DNA of 64,000 bases from Austropuccinia psidii. Taxonomy: Eukaryota > Basidiomycota > Pucciniomycetes > Pucciniales > Sphaerophragmiaceae. Position numbers and translations under genes: made by a program. Position 1 is the first letter of the stretch. The number at the start of each line of letters is the position of its first letter. Shown here in pieces: positions 24,801 through 35,686 of this stretch. Location: NCBI GenBank assembly GCA_023105745.1, contig JALGQZ010000001.1, positions 70,593,991 through 70,657,990 of the forward strand, in the 5' to 3' direction. The notes under the pieces are model-generated. The model had not been told where the DNA came from. It saw only the letters and a program-made list of their open reading frames with translations, and did no database searches.

Positions 24801-25522
24801 TCTAGGAGCTCATTGATGTGTTTCTCAATTTCCTTCCTAGTTTCCAGACTTGCTGGGTATGGAGTTCTTCTCAACATGGGAGGATAGGGTCTTTCCACAT
24901 CTAGATATAGTTCTATATCATGGCCTCTAATTTTTCCTAAGGGTTATTTACCAATGGCAAATTCTGGTCTATTTTTTCTCATAAGCTTCAGTAAGCTAGG
25001 TTTCTGTTTACTGGTCATGGCAGTGCTGAATTGGCCCTCTCTGAATTCATTCAGTAGTTCTTCCAGAGAGTCATGGGTAGATATTTGGTATATATCAAGT
25101 GAAAATTTCTTTTCCTTGTTGGTACCAATAGTAATATTCCTGTTTTTACTATTGTAAATATCAATGCCATACATCCTCTGGTAGTCTGTTCCCAGTAAAA
25201 GCCCTTGGATGTGGGAATCTTCAAGCACAAAAAACTCTGGGTTGATTCTAATATTACCTCTCCTATGGGGTATAATTATGTCTTTGATAATTGTCCCAAT
25301 GGATTTCATCTTCCCTGATGCACTCTTGAAGCTCTTTGCCTTGGTTGGAAAGAGTTGTTTGTCCCAATTTGGGAAGTGATGATTCAGATAAGGTCTGTCC
25401 ACTATTGAGAAGTGTGCACCACTTTCAATAATCAATGGGTGTTGGGAATTGTCAATAAAAACAGTTATTTTTGTGGCTGTTGCATGTATATATTCCCTTC
25501 CTTTAGTTGGTGTGACTAGCAA
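21858..25522 (-). pseudogene. Gypsy family A pol: protease, RT, RNase H, integrase, chromodomain
   Basis: Protease: near 25420 the catalytic D-S-G is E-S-G (IIESGAHFS), followed by LLGTDYQRMYGIDI. A stop near 24950 precedes the RT. Reverse transcriptase (24898-24356): FGDFRSLNNYT, MPFGIKNAP-like RIPFGIKNAPSHFQ, and an intact VVYIDDIIVYS. RNase H: LYIDAACSQGLGAAL near 23970, reached after a frameshift, then [12 protein letters not shown] (near 23750). Integrase: the zinc domain at 23240-23030 has ERCQ but one of its paired Cys is Trp; core blocks [12 protein letters not shown] and [11 protein letters not shown] (22770-22650) are present. The C-terminal part (22202-21858) contains a chromodomain-like segment (KIIKARKIRLNGKDQRQYL ... 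W). At least five breaks disrupt it. Confidence 0.9.
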
Positions 25523-25528
25523 TCTTTG

Positions 25529-28024
25529 TTAATCTTGTGTTTGTTTACACAAGTTTTTATTTTCAGTATCTTGTGGCATGCCTGCCTCTAACTGTATGTC
25601 CTTAATTTCTATTTGTGTTTCCTCTTTGTCCTCCACTACAATTTCTTCCCTTGGGTCTTGGTCATCATCAGATTGTTCTCTGATGGCATCACCCATAGAG
25701 TCTGACACAGAATACTCTGTTGGGGATTCCTCCTCTGGGACTTTTTCAATTGCATAGACTTTCTTCTTTGCCTTTGGACAGTTATTAGCATAGTGGTCTG
25801 TTGACCCACAATTGTGACATGAGCTTTTCTTCTTGGTCACTCCTGCCACTCTTTCTTTTGGTTCTTCTTTGATGTCCACCCTGAAAAGTTGTTTCTCTTT
25901 GAAACTACTGCTTCTAAATTGGCAATATTTCCCTATATTTTTTCTTTTCCTTACATCTTGTAAGGTGTGTGCAATGTCATCTAGAGTGCAAATTTGGTTG
26001 CATCTGCATTTTACTGCACGCTCTAGTTCCCCTGGCATTTGTGTCAGGAGTTTGTGATTCCTCATCTGAATATTCATTTGAGGATCAATGGCTTTAAGTC
26101 TTTTTGATTGTCTAAGACACCACTAATATGGATCTTTATCCACAGAGTACTTGTCATTTTTAAATGACATGGTATTTTGCCATATCCAAGTACCATTGCT
26201 ATACTTTTGGATAATCTGACTCTTCCACCATGGCCAGTTCCTTCTTCCATGGATTTCTTTCATATCTGTGTACCAAATACTAGCATGTCCTTTTAATTCT
26301 GTATTGAGTCTAGCAGTAATCCAGTAGTCTGGTATGCTTGGTACATCAATGAAGAGTCCATCAATATAATCAATGAGTTCCATGTGATCATATTCTCCTG
26401 TGCCAGAGAATTTGGGCCAGCTTGAGGCCTCTGGAAACTGTTTCAAGGCTTCCTTCTCAGAATAAGACATATTGTCTCCATCTTGGTATTGATATGGAGA
26501 TATTGCCTTATTCCCCAATGAGGCATCTGGTTTGATGTCTACTTGGTGGTAAAGATCATCAAAAGCATGGCCTTGAAGTTGAGGCTTCATGTTTTGGTAT
26601 AAATTAAACAACTTTTTTATGTCCTGATCAAGACAATCCCTATCCCTTTTAAAATGGTGTTGCTCTTCATGGACTTAATTCAGTCTTTTGTTGGTTTCTT
26701 CAGAGGCTTTGCTCAATTGAGCACAGCTCTCTTGGATGGCTTTAATTGTAGCCTCTTGTAAGAATTCATTTCTTTGCAATCTTTCATTCAGTCTCTTGAA
26801 ATAATTAAGTTTCTCTTGAGTCTGAACTACAAATTGGGACGTTTGTAACCACATTTTATTACTTTTTAGGTTACTCTCAGGTGTAACAACATTATGTTCT
26901 GTCTGAGTGGGGGTAATATTTCTATTAGTGGGACTACTTGTTCTAAAAGTATTTTCAACTATTTCTTGCTCTTGTGTACCTCTTTCACCCAGTCTAACAG
27001 CTTTTGAATCATTGGATCTGACTCTCTCTGCCTTTGGTTGAAAGAGGTCTTGTTTTTGCCCTTGTATCCTTGTCTTCTCCTGGAAACTACCTGGGATTGG
27101 GAAGAATGGTGACTCTTGGCCACTGATATGTTGGGGAATGGTGTGAGGCCACTGGAGAGCTGGTTTGGTCTACTCCTTGTGAGCCTTAAGGAATCAGAGT
27201 AGGACCTGTATGGTTCAGCTGTTCTTCCATAACTTGGATAGTGGCTTGATTCTCCCTTATCCTGGTTTCCCTCTCCTCTAGGTATCTGAAATGCCTGGTG
27301 GGGTTCCAACCTTTGGTGATTTCCATAAGGTTGTTTAAGGGTATCTCTCTGAGACATATCTTCTGGAAACTTGCTCCAAGGTATGCCCAGTGGGATGCTA
27401 GGTTGAAACTCTTGTTGTCCATGCTCCATTGAAAAAGATCCGTGAGGAGTTGGTGGTGCTGAAGAACTTGATCCATATCCTTCCAGTCCTCTGGTTTGAG
27501 GTTTCTTTTCAATTGGAAAGGGAATGGTAGAGTGGGTATGATTTCCCTCAATGTCTTTCCATCCACCACTGTGTACAAGGTGTCCTCTTCCAGGTCTTCT
27601 GGTTCTGGACAAGCCTTCTCTGTCCTCTGGCTGGCTCCTTGGGATTCCAAGGTTCCTGAGGTGTACAGGTGACATATCAGTGTTTGCAAGAAGTCAAAAA
27701 CTTAATTTTCTTAGGGTATTTACCTTTGACTGTGCCTTGTACAAATTTATTGTCTACTGCTTTGGGAAATTCTCCTTTAGAGGTTACAACTGGGTTAATT
27801 ATTGTAATATTCCCTGTACAAGTGATTAAAGTTGGTTTACCTTTTATTGATGCAGAGTTTAGTGGTCTTCTACTCCTTTGGTTGGAAATTGGTGTCCAGT
27901 TCTTTGCTCTGATGAGGCCTTCACTATGCCTCTTTACTTTGTCCCTGCTTCCCTCTGGTTCTGAAGGTGTCACTGGTGTGTTGGCCTGTGACTGGGTTTC
28001 AAGTGGTATGAAGTTTTCTTCCAC
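25529..28024 (-). pseudogene. Gypsy family A gag with CCHC zinc knuckle
   Basis: Open pieces at 28024-27677, 27689-27186, 27675-26959, 26611-26123 and 26077-25529 form one decayed Gag separated by frameshifts and stops. The capsid-like core is at 26430-26100 (WPKFSGTGEYDHMELIDYI, RNWPWWKSQIIQKYS), interrupted by an in-frame TAG near 26117. The zinc knuckle CHNCGSTDHYANNC (CX2CX4HX4C, near 25820-25775) is intact and would bind the element's RNA. An acidic stretch follows it. The N-terminal 300 or so codons are basic and low in hydrophobics, without a known domain. Confidence 0.87.
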
Positions 28025-28650
28025 TTAATCAAATAAGAAAGAGGGCTTATGTCAGTTAATACTTCTTATAATTCTGTTTGCACATCTAAGAATGGCCTCT
28101 GGGAAACATATTTCTATATTATACCCATGTATTATGATGTTTTGATTTAAATTATCAATTACATGTCAAAAATACAGCTTGTGGATTTTTGGTGAACTGT
28201 TTGTGTACTAGTATCTCAAAGATTAAGTTGTAACTAGAAAGTGTAATCTCAGAAATGGTTATGTAATGGGAAATTGAAACCACAATATGCCCAACCACGC
28301 CTCTAATACTGTTGGTTTACAGTAAAAGAGGTGTTTTTCTTAATTAAAAAGGAACAATATTAAGGGCTTGAAGTGTTTTAATATGCAAAACACACCAAAA
28401 AATAAGTATAGTGGTGATTAAATTATAATCAACCACATGAAAGAAGCAATAAGAAGAAAAAACACAGTGGCATATAATGATATACCACTCAGAAATAGTA
28501 ATAATAAGATATATATTATATTATTTTTTAATGATTTCATGCCTAAAAAAGAGAAAAAATAATGTCAGAAATTAAGGATATAAGAGAAAAACTCACTTTT
28601 TACCTGAAAAAAGGTCCAAAAGGTCAAAAAACATGGCCAGGCCCCCGAAA
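28025..28650 (-). other. untranslated leader of Gypsy family A element
   Basis: AT-rich sequence between the 5' LTR and the first gag codon. Just inside the LTR (28650 downward) the minus strand reads TTTCGGGGGCCTGGCCATG, the place of the primer-binding site. It resembles the matching place in family B, but no host tRNA was identified as primer. Confidence 0.5.
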
Positions 28651-30043
28651 TGTCAGGATGAGTCTATGATAGAGTAAATAAAATAGTAGATAAAATTCTA
28701 ACTGTGACTGCAACATGGATAAAATTAATTAAAAAAGGTTTTAAAGTAGTATTTCAGGGCTTTACTAAAGACTTTTAGTGGTGGTGAGTGCTTCTGAAAG
28801 CCCTGGGTGCAATAACTACCTGTTGGGTTACAATAATAACTACTAAAATACTTAAGATTGGCAGTATACCTGATTATTTTCCAAGAGTATAGCTGTTTTA
28901 GACAGTTTTACTATGTAGGAATTCAAGAGCAGGATGAGGAAACCTTTTCTGGTGGAGAAAAGGCCTCCTTTCATCCTCAAATGGGGTGGAATGGTCCTCT
29001 AGAACATCCACGTAGAGTAAGTGAAGAGTTTTTCACTTCAGAGTACTGGCTTGTGGTTTCCACAAAGCCTGTATACACTGTATTGGGCTCAGATGTGGTT
29101 TTGAAACCACATCTGGGCAGTTTTCACCAATACAGTGTGAACATTTTCATCTGGGGACCACACAGCCCTCTTCTGACGTGTATGACACATAGAATTCTGT
29201 AAAAAACCTGTATGGGACCTCAGGATTGAAGTACAGAAATGCTTCTTTGTCTATTTGACACCTCATAATCATGGTTATGGGATATTATCCCACAGTAAAG
29301 GTGTATTGGCCCAATTGTGGGACTTTAGCCTTAAAGCTGCTATAGCTTTGTCAGTTCTGAGATATTGAGATCAAAGTTGGTTCATTGTGTAGCCCTGAAT
29401 GAGATCTACAAAATGGTACCTCATTTGCTATGGGTAACATTAAATATGGAAAAGTTATGCCATGTACAAATTTTGTTATTCATACATATGATTTTCTCTA
29501 TATCTGTATGGAGCTTATTTGCTCCAAAAGCTTTGTTCTAGATGAGATATGGAGAAATGAAAGGCATCATCAGATATCCCTGATTGTGCTCTTTTGAAAA
29601 AGACCCCTCTTTAGGTATCTCACTAAAACTGTAGAAGTTAGATGAGAGGTGAATATTTTATTCACCCTTATTTGACCTTATTTTGGCCATAAATCCTGTA
29701 ATTTTGATGCTAGCTCAGTTTGGCTAGTATCATTGGATAGCCCTGACTTACAGCTTAAACCTAAATACTCATTTGATGGGGTTAAGTCTCCTCTGGATTT
29801 CAGATGAGAGGAGAAAAATAAGGTTTATGCTCAGCAGCAACTTTGTGCAGGAATAGCTTTGTTATTCCTTGTCCTATGATGGTGGAACTTCTTTACTTGA
29901 AAAGTGGTGGGGTTCCTCTTTCTTTTGATACCTTTTGAGACTATTTGGCTAAGCTCCATGTTTTGGTGGTATCTTGCCTTTACCATTGGTTTATGGTATT
30001 TGGCTGTCATTCTTGTTCTCTGGTTTTGAGTCACAGGCTGACA
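28651..30043 (-). repeat. 5' LTR of Gypsy family A element
   Basis: 1,393 bp, starting TGTCAGGATGAGTCTATG and ending GTCACAGGCTGACA on the plus strand. It keeps about 210 bp lost from the partner LTR and contains a long hairpin at 29075-29138. Confidence 0.92.
29075..29138. other. 64-nt two-step hairpin inside the family A LTR
   Basis: Outer arms ACACTGTATTGG (29075-29086) and CCAATACAGTGT (29127-29138) pair perfectly over 12 bp. Inner arms AGATGTGGTTT (29091-29101) and AAACCACATCT (29104-29114) pair over 11 bp. The same place in the other LTR (about 20842-20905) keeps most of both arms. Confidence 0.6.
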
Positions 30044-31503
30044 GATATATGCAAAATATCTTCAAATTATCATTCTCATAGTTTCCATTGTTTGTATTAG
30101 GAATATTTCTGTGTCCTTTTGATGCATTTTTTAGTCAATTTACCTGGAGCTTTTTTAACTATATAAATAAAAAGCTTGTATCTATATACTTGTGGATCAG
30201 TAGAGGGTATGTTTTCTAAATGAATCATGGGGCCTCACTGATTATCATATGGCTCTTTGATTGAATAATTTCCACTTGAAAAATGACAGTTAAGATTTTT
30301 AAGTAAATTTAATTGACTATACAATGTAAATTCATTATTGTCTTCATAAAAGTGATAATAGAGATATAGGAAAATGGTTCTATTCAAAATACTTCCATAA
30401 CTTATAATTTTCAAAAGGATAAAAGGCTTATTTCTTAATAATGGTTTCTCAAAAAAAAAGTATACAGATGGCTACACTACTTTTTTTCAATAACACTTCC
30501 TGGCTTTAAGGAATAAGTAAATTTCCTATCTACTATATTGATTAATGTACTCCAAATATTCTTTTTTCAACTATTCAATGAAAAATAGGTAAATTTTATA
30601 TTTAATATTTGAAACACCTTCCAAAAATGCTCAACTGGAAGTTACTATTCACAATAGCAATAATATCATATTTTGAGCCTGATGTAATTTCTTAAAATTC
30701 AATACTTTATAAATGACCCATTATGCTTTTCCCTCAATTACTATTAGGCCCCTTTTATCTCTGTATACAATTAAGTAATTGTGAGTCTCTAAGATTTGGT
30801 ATGAGTCCTTCCCCAGGTCTTCATTTTTAATTTTCTTGAATCTTCCAATGCTCAAATGGTGTCTCTTTGATTTAACCCTACCAAAATGAAAGGGGAATCT
30901 AATATCCTCTTGATTTCTGAAATATATCTGGGAGTTTCCTATATGATTGTCAAAACAATGGAAAATCACCCTTTTGCATTGATCTATGGCATATCTCTGC
31001 CATAATAAATTTATGGAAATCTTGCCTTATCCATCACTTTTGGCCAAATTGGTCATATTGATGTTTTTGGTACTTTATGGTAGTTTCATAATTTGGGGCC
31101 AGTTTGGCCCCTTTACCAACATCAGTACATTCTTGTTCACTTTTGGGAATTTTGCAGTCCAGGGCAAATATAACCCAAAAGTATGTATTATGCTTTTTTT
31201 GGCTTTAAATAAAGTTTTTCATTAGTATGCAATTTTCCCATGGAAGCATGGGAAATATTCCCAAATGGCTTTATTTGGCCATTTGGGGCTTATTTCCTAG
31301 ATTTGTGCCTTTTTGAACAAACACAGTTTTAAGACTGTGCAGGCTAGCTTTGGCCAAAACAACAGATCCGTGCAAACCCCCAGCCAGAATTTGAAGCCAT
31401 TAAAACAACCTCTTTACAATGTTTTTCAAGGCCATTAATTAGAAGACTTTTGGCCACCTTTCCCTTTCAACACCCAGAATTCCCATGAATGGTGTTATAA
31501 ACC
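30044..31503. other. AT-rich DNA between Gypsy A and repeat C
   Basis: No known gene. It includes a minus-strand ORF (30969-30721). Part of this stretch may be the left portion of repeat C, whose other copy in the window is truncated at the corresponding point, so the true left end of C is unknown. Confidence 0.4.
30721..30969 (-). CDS. hypothetical 82-aa ORF, unrecognised
   Basis: 82 codons with mixed, fairly charged composition (FRNQEDIRFPFHFGRVKSKR, then YLIVYRDKRGLIVIEGKA). This looks more protein-like than the low-complexity ORFs around it, and its end resembles alternating beta-strands. No family is recognised and no promoter or intron is evident. It may be a fragment of an unidentified transposon. 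Confidence 0.2.
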   Translation of the reverse strand: MIFHCFDNHIGNSQIYFRNQEDIRFPFHFGRVKSKRHHLSIGRFKKIKNEDLGKDSYQILETHNYLIVYRDKRGLIVIEGKA

Positions 31504-32358
31504 ATTATGCATATTTTTTCACTAGAAATACAATGGAAACCAAATCAAGGGACCATAACTCAGATTAAAGAATCACTTTCAATCCATTATAGCATAATAT
31601 TTTAAGGAGGATTTATGAAGGCTCAAGCTCAGAGTTTTTCTTCAATACCAATAATCTCACTCATCAGGTATTGGTTCTTTCCAAGTATGCAGTATTACCC
31701 AAGGGATATTAAAGAAGAAGTTCCAAATCAGCTTTCAAGTGTCAATGCTCCATCAATCCACCTTGAAAACCACAATAATTCTATAAAATACATTTCCATG
31801 GAGGTCTTTATTTCAACCACATACCCTTGGAAGATCATTTAAACTAGTTTATTTCCCAATTTGGCAAGGTGTACATTGAATCAAGAAAGCAATAAAGCTT
31901 GAAGGATTCAATAAGGACTAGCTTCCAGCCTGAATAATTCAAGCTCACAAACTCTCATATATACAAGCCTCTCTTTCAACCCTGGGGTGTTTTCCCCCAG
32001 TTAATTAATCTACTAGGATTTACTTTTATCTTTTACTTTCTTTCATCTTGATAGTTAATACTGATATTATGAAATAAGTAATTTGAAGCTCTTTTCTTTC
32101 CTTTCGATAAATATTGATGTTCATATCCTTTGATAATTCCATTTACCTTTCTGTGAAATTTGAACAGTAATAAAGGACTAAATTGGCTACCTCTTTGACA
32201 ATTTGAGTTTATTTTTATTTAAATATCTTTTTAATTTAATTCTTCCCATTAAAGAGATATATTAATTTCCTTATCTCTTTGAAAATATCCAGAGTCTTCC
32301 AAGTAAGTTCCCTTATTACTAATTTCCAGGCCACTCAGTTTTTCCCCAAGAGCCCCTG
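31504..32358 (+). repeat. repeat C, copy 1 (LTR-like)
   Basis: It aligns end to end with 45718-46576. Both begin ATTATGCATATTTTTT, share CTTCAATACCAAT and AGCCTCTC-TTCAACCCT, and end CCCAAGAGCCCCTG. A TATATA stretch followed by a compact pyrimidine-rich motif and a later AATAAA (about 32170) would fit the promoter and polyadenylation signals of an LTR. No coding partner or target duplication was found, so its class is uncertain. Confidence 0.65.
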
Positions 32359-32631
32359 CAGCAATGATAGTTTTCTGGTGAAACCAATTTTCTTTTAAAT
32401 ATCATGGATTTGCAGTTACCCTATGTGGTGTGAGATTCTTGAATTTTTATTCCAGATTTATCACTTTTACTAGAATAGTTTCTTAAAAGATTCAAATCAT
32501 CCTGGCCCAATTATTCAGAAGAATAAAAGTTATCCATCTCCTTTTTGTGAGAGATATGGGAAAATTGGGGAGCTGTGCAGCCAGATCCAAGGTAGTTCTC
32601 CATAAATTGGTAGCTGTTAAACTAGTCCTTC

Positions 32632-34469
32632 TGTAAGGTGTGGATATGAAACTTTGATTAAAAATCAAGTACTTTTCCTGTCCTCAAAATTTGTATAAGG
32701 TAAAAATCAATTAAAAATAGTATGAAATATTATTTTTAAGAGAAAACACGCCAATTTTATTGTTTATAACTTTATTAGTATAAAAAAATAATATTATAAA
32801 AATTTATTGTTTTACCAACAATAAAAATTTATCCAAAAAATACTCTACAAGAGATATTTTAAGGCTACAAAAGAAATTTCTTCAAGAGCAATTTCAATTG
32901 GAATTAATTGAGCAAAGAACTGCAAGCAATTAATTAAAGAACAAAGTCTTTAAAAAGAATATTAAAGAGAAAACACGCCCAAAAGTGACCAGAGTGAATT
33001 TGGAAACAAAGTGACAAAGTTTACAGTGATGAAAGATGCTTTAATTCACTTTTGGGGTGGTTCAGGGGTAAAAATGATTATAAGAGTTACAAACAATGAT
33101 TATAATGATTTTTTCACGTGGTTAAAAGGATTAAAATGATTTAAAAGTGGTGGTTGGAATCTTTGATTGATTGGTTTAACAGTTTTAAACTAATTAATAA
33201 AAGGAAAAGATTCTAACATGAAGAGAAAAGTGGGGCAAAGAAGACATTCTTTTATAGCCATCAATTCTCTTGCTCCAAAAGTAAAATTTACTCTTGTCAG
33301 TCGTGAAAAACAGTCTGACAACAGAAAAGCCAATTATGGCATCATTGAACCCTGGTTTAGACCAAAAAGGGCTGGTTTAAGCCATTTTTAGCCATTTTTA
33401 GCCATTTTAGACCCTTAAATCAGCCATTACTATAGCAATACCAGGCCTAGAGCCTTCAAAACACGTCAGAATGTGTGTCAGAGGCGTAGAAACCAGTTAA
33501 AACTGTTTTTATTATGATTGTTTTATCTTAAGGGTAGTTTTACCCTCTTGGCAACAGCTAAAACTACCCCAGTTGGTATCAAAACCTCATCATCAATTGA
33601 GTCCACAGACCCTGTAACTCAATTCCAGGCCAAAAGTGATGAACTTTTGCGTGAATTTTGACATCCCACGCCTGTCAGCAAGGATTTTGGGGGTCTAGCT
33701 CCCCCTTAGAGCTGGAGTTCCTTTCCCCCCCCAAATTTAATCTTTCCAATTTATTTTTCCTTTAATTCCTCATCATGTATTATACTTATAATTTACATAT
33801 GTAATTCAATTCAATTGTACAGTACAATACAGTAATAATTGACACCTCATATGTAAATCAAAGTTCACTTATGTAATACATGCGCACATTTTGACATTTC
33901 AATTGAATTCAATTGAAAATACTTCAATTCCTCATAACTTCTAAACTAAACACAACACCTCAATTTTAACACAAAAATTGATGGTTGACACCACATGTGG
34001 TGTGAATTCAATTAAAGTTTTGAGGATTTTCAACTTTTGTATTGAAAATACTAAAAACTTAATTTAAGCTTATTTAGAGTTGAGTTACAAGAATTTCACT
34101 CAGAGGTGACCCCACCTGATTTTTTATGAGGAATCCAATGGTGAAATAAATTTTATATGTTTATTTATTGGATAAAAAGTTATAATAAATTTTATTTAAC
34201 TTTTTTCCAAATTTATTTATTTTTTCACAATTTTGTTAAAATTTCATTTTTACCTAAATTTTTCAAGTATAAATGTAATTTTATATTTACAAAATTTAAT
34301 GTATTTTTATTTTTAAATTATAATTAATTTTTTATTTTTTAATATAATTTTATATTTATATTTTGATTTTTATTTTAATAATATAAATAAATTTATTTTA
34401 TTTATATTAATATGTTATTTTTTATATTTGTGGTCTTTTGGGTATATGAAATTACCTCTAAGGCTCACA
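32632..34469 (-). repeat. solo LTR of Gypsy family B, minus orientation
   Basis: 1,838 bp. On the minus strand it begins TGTGAGCCTTAGAGGTAA and ends ATATCCACACCTTACA, matching the LTRs of the element at 35687-45717. A perfect 5-bp duplication CCTTC flanks it (32627-32631 and 34470-34474). A TATAAAA box on the minus strand lies at 33256-33250. No internal region remains. Confidence 0.93.
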
Positions 34470-34474
34470 CCTTC

Positions 34475-35681
34475 AATCTGTTCCCTTTCCAAAAATCCAT
34501 TCAATAAAGACTTATCCATCAGTCCTGCAAGATATGGTCTCAGTATGACCCAATATTCCTTTATGTAATAATATCTGCTTGGATTTTTATCTTTATCTAT
34601 CAAAGTCAGAATAGAGTTAAAGTGCTCACCATAAAATCAAGGAAATATTTATGAGGATTAATATAGCTTGATTAAGTCAAAGCAGTACTGTGAGAAGTGC
34701 AAAGTAGGATTTGTATTGAATTTTTTAATCCAATTTGTTGTTAATTTGCTTCTGTATTTTTCAAGGATCTTTTCAAGAAAAATTATCTAAAATTAATATA
34801 TTTTATGAGACATGACTATATCTGTAATCAATATGAGCTTATATATTTCTCAAATAATTCTTAGTTTTATATTAGAGGTGCTTATAGGATTCGATTTCAA
34901 GTGAGAAAAAATATCAGAGAAAAATTAACTGTATAAAGAATGAGCCATTAGACTTCCTTTGGTATTACTTCTGATGGAATTCCAATAATGTTTTTGAAAG
35001 TAAATTAGCCAGGATGGAACTATCATTCTTTTGGAGAGAATTTGTAGAAGTTTTACTTCATTGGGGTTAGCTTTACATCTTCACCAAAAATTGATAATTT
35101 TGGGTTTTAATCTTTAAAGAAACTATGTGTATGAAGGCTTTTATAAACATCAGAAATCTTGGACCTTTCTTCAGATCCATGCCCTAATTTTGAATAATTT
35201 TTCTTTGAGATTGTTTTTGAATTATATTGAGTTTATTGTAATGAAATTCCTTTACATTTAAACTTTGGGATTCTTCAAACAGAGGGCTCTGGAGTCCCTT
35301 ATTCTTCCTGTTTCCCCACTAATATTTGTGATCTACATAAGCTTATCTGCTTTTTTGATTGTCAGAGCTTCATTCTTCTCCTGGTTTTGAAGAAGGAAGA
35401 TCCAAATTTCTTGATGTAGACCCAGTGGGGTGTCTTTCTCTAACAGAAGTTGAAATTGATCATGGGATTATTGACTGTTGAGCATTCCAATAACTCACCT
35501 TGTCTAATGGGCTGGGTGGTTCCAGATCTATTAATAGACTGGTCTCTGGTAGAGTCAAATTTTCTTTCAAATGGCTTTCACTACTTCCTAATAATTCATC
35601 CCTTTCCTTCCTTTTAAGGATTTCTCAGTTGAAGCTACTTTTTTTGAATGATATTTCCAAAGTTTTTACATTTCTACCCCA
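34475..35681. other. unassigned DNA between two family B LTRs
   Basis: About 1.2 kb of AT-rich DNA. The minus strand at 35540-35280 has a somewhat coding-like stretch without long open frames. No family was recognised. Confidence 0.4.
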
Positions 35682-35686
35682 CTTGT

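Larger units (their letters stand above)
20652..30043 (-). mobile_element. Ty3/Gypsy chromovirus, family A, complete but inactive
   Basis: A 9,392-bp LTR retrotransposon with LTRs at both ends (TGTCAG...CTGACA) and a perfect 5-bp duplication GATAT (20647-20651 and 30044-30048). Coding order on the minus strand is gag, zinc knuckle, protease, reverse transcriptase, RNase H, integrase, chromodomain: the Ty3/Gypsy order with a chromovirus C-terminus. Many stops and frameshifts and altered active-site residues show it is dead. Confidence 0.95.
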
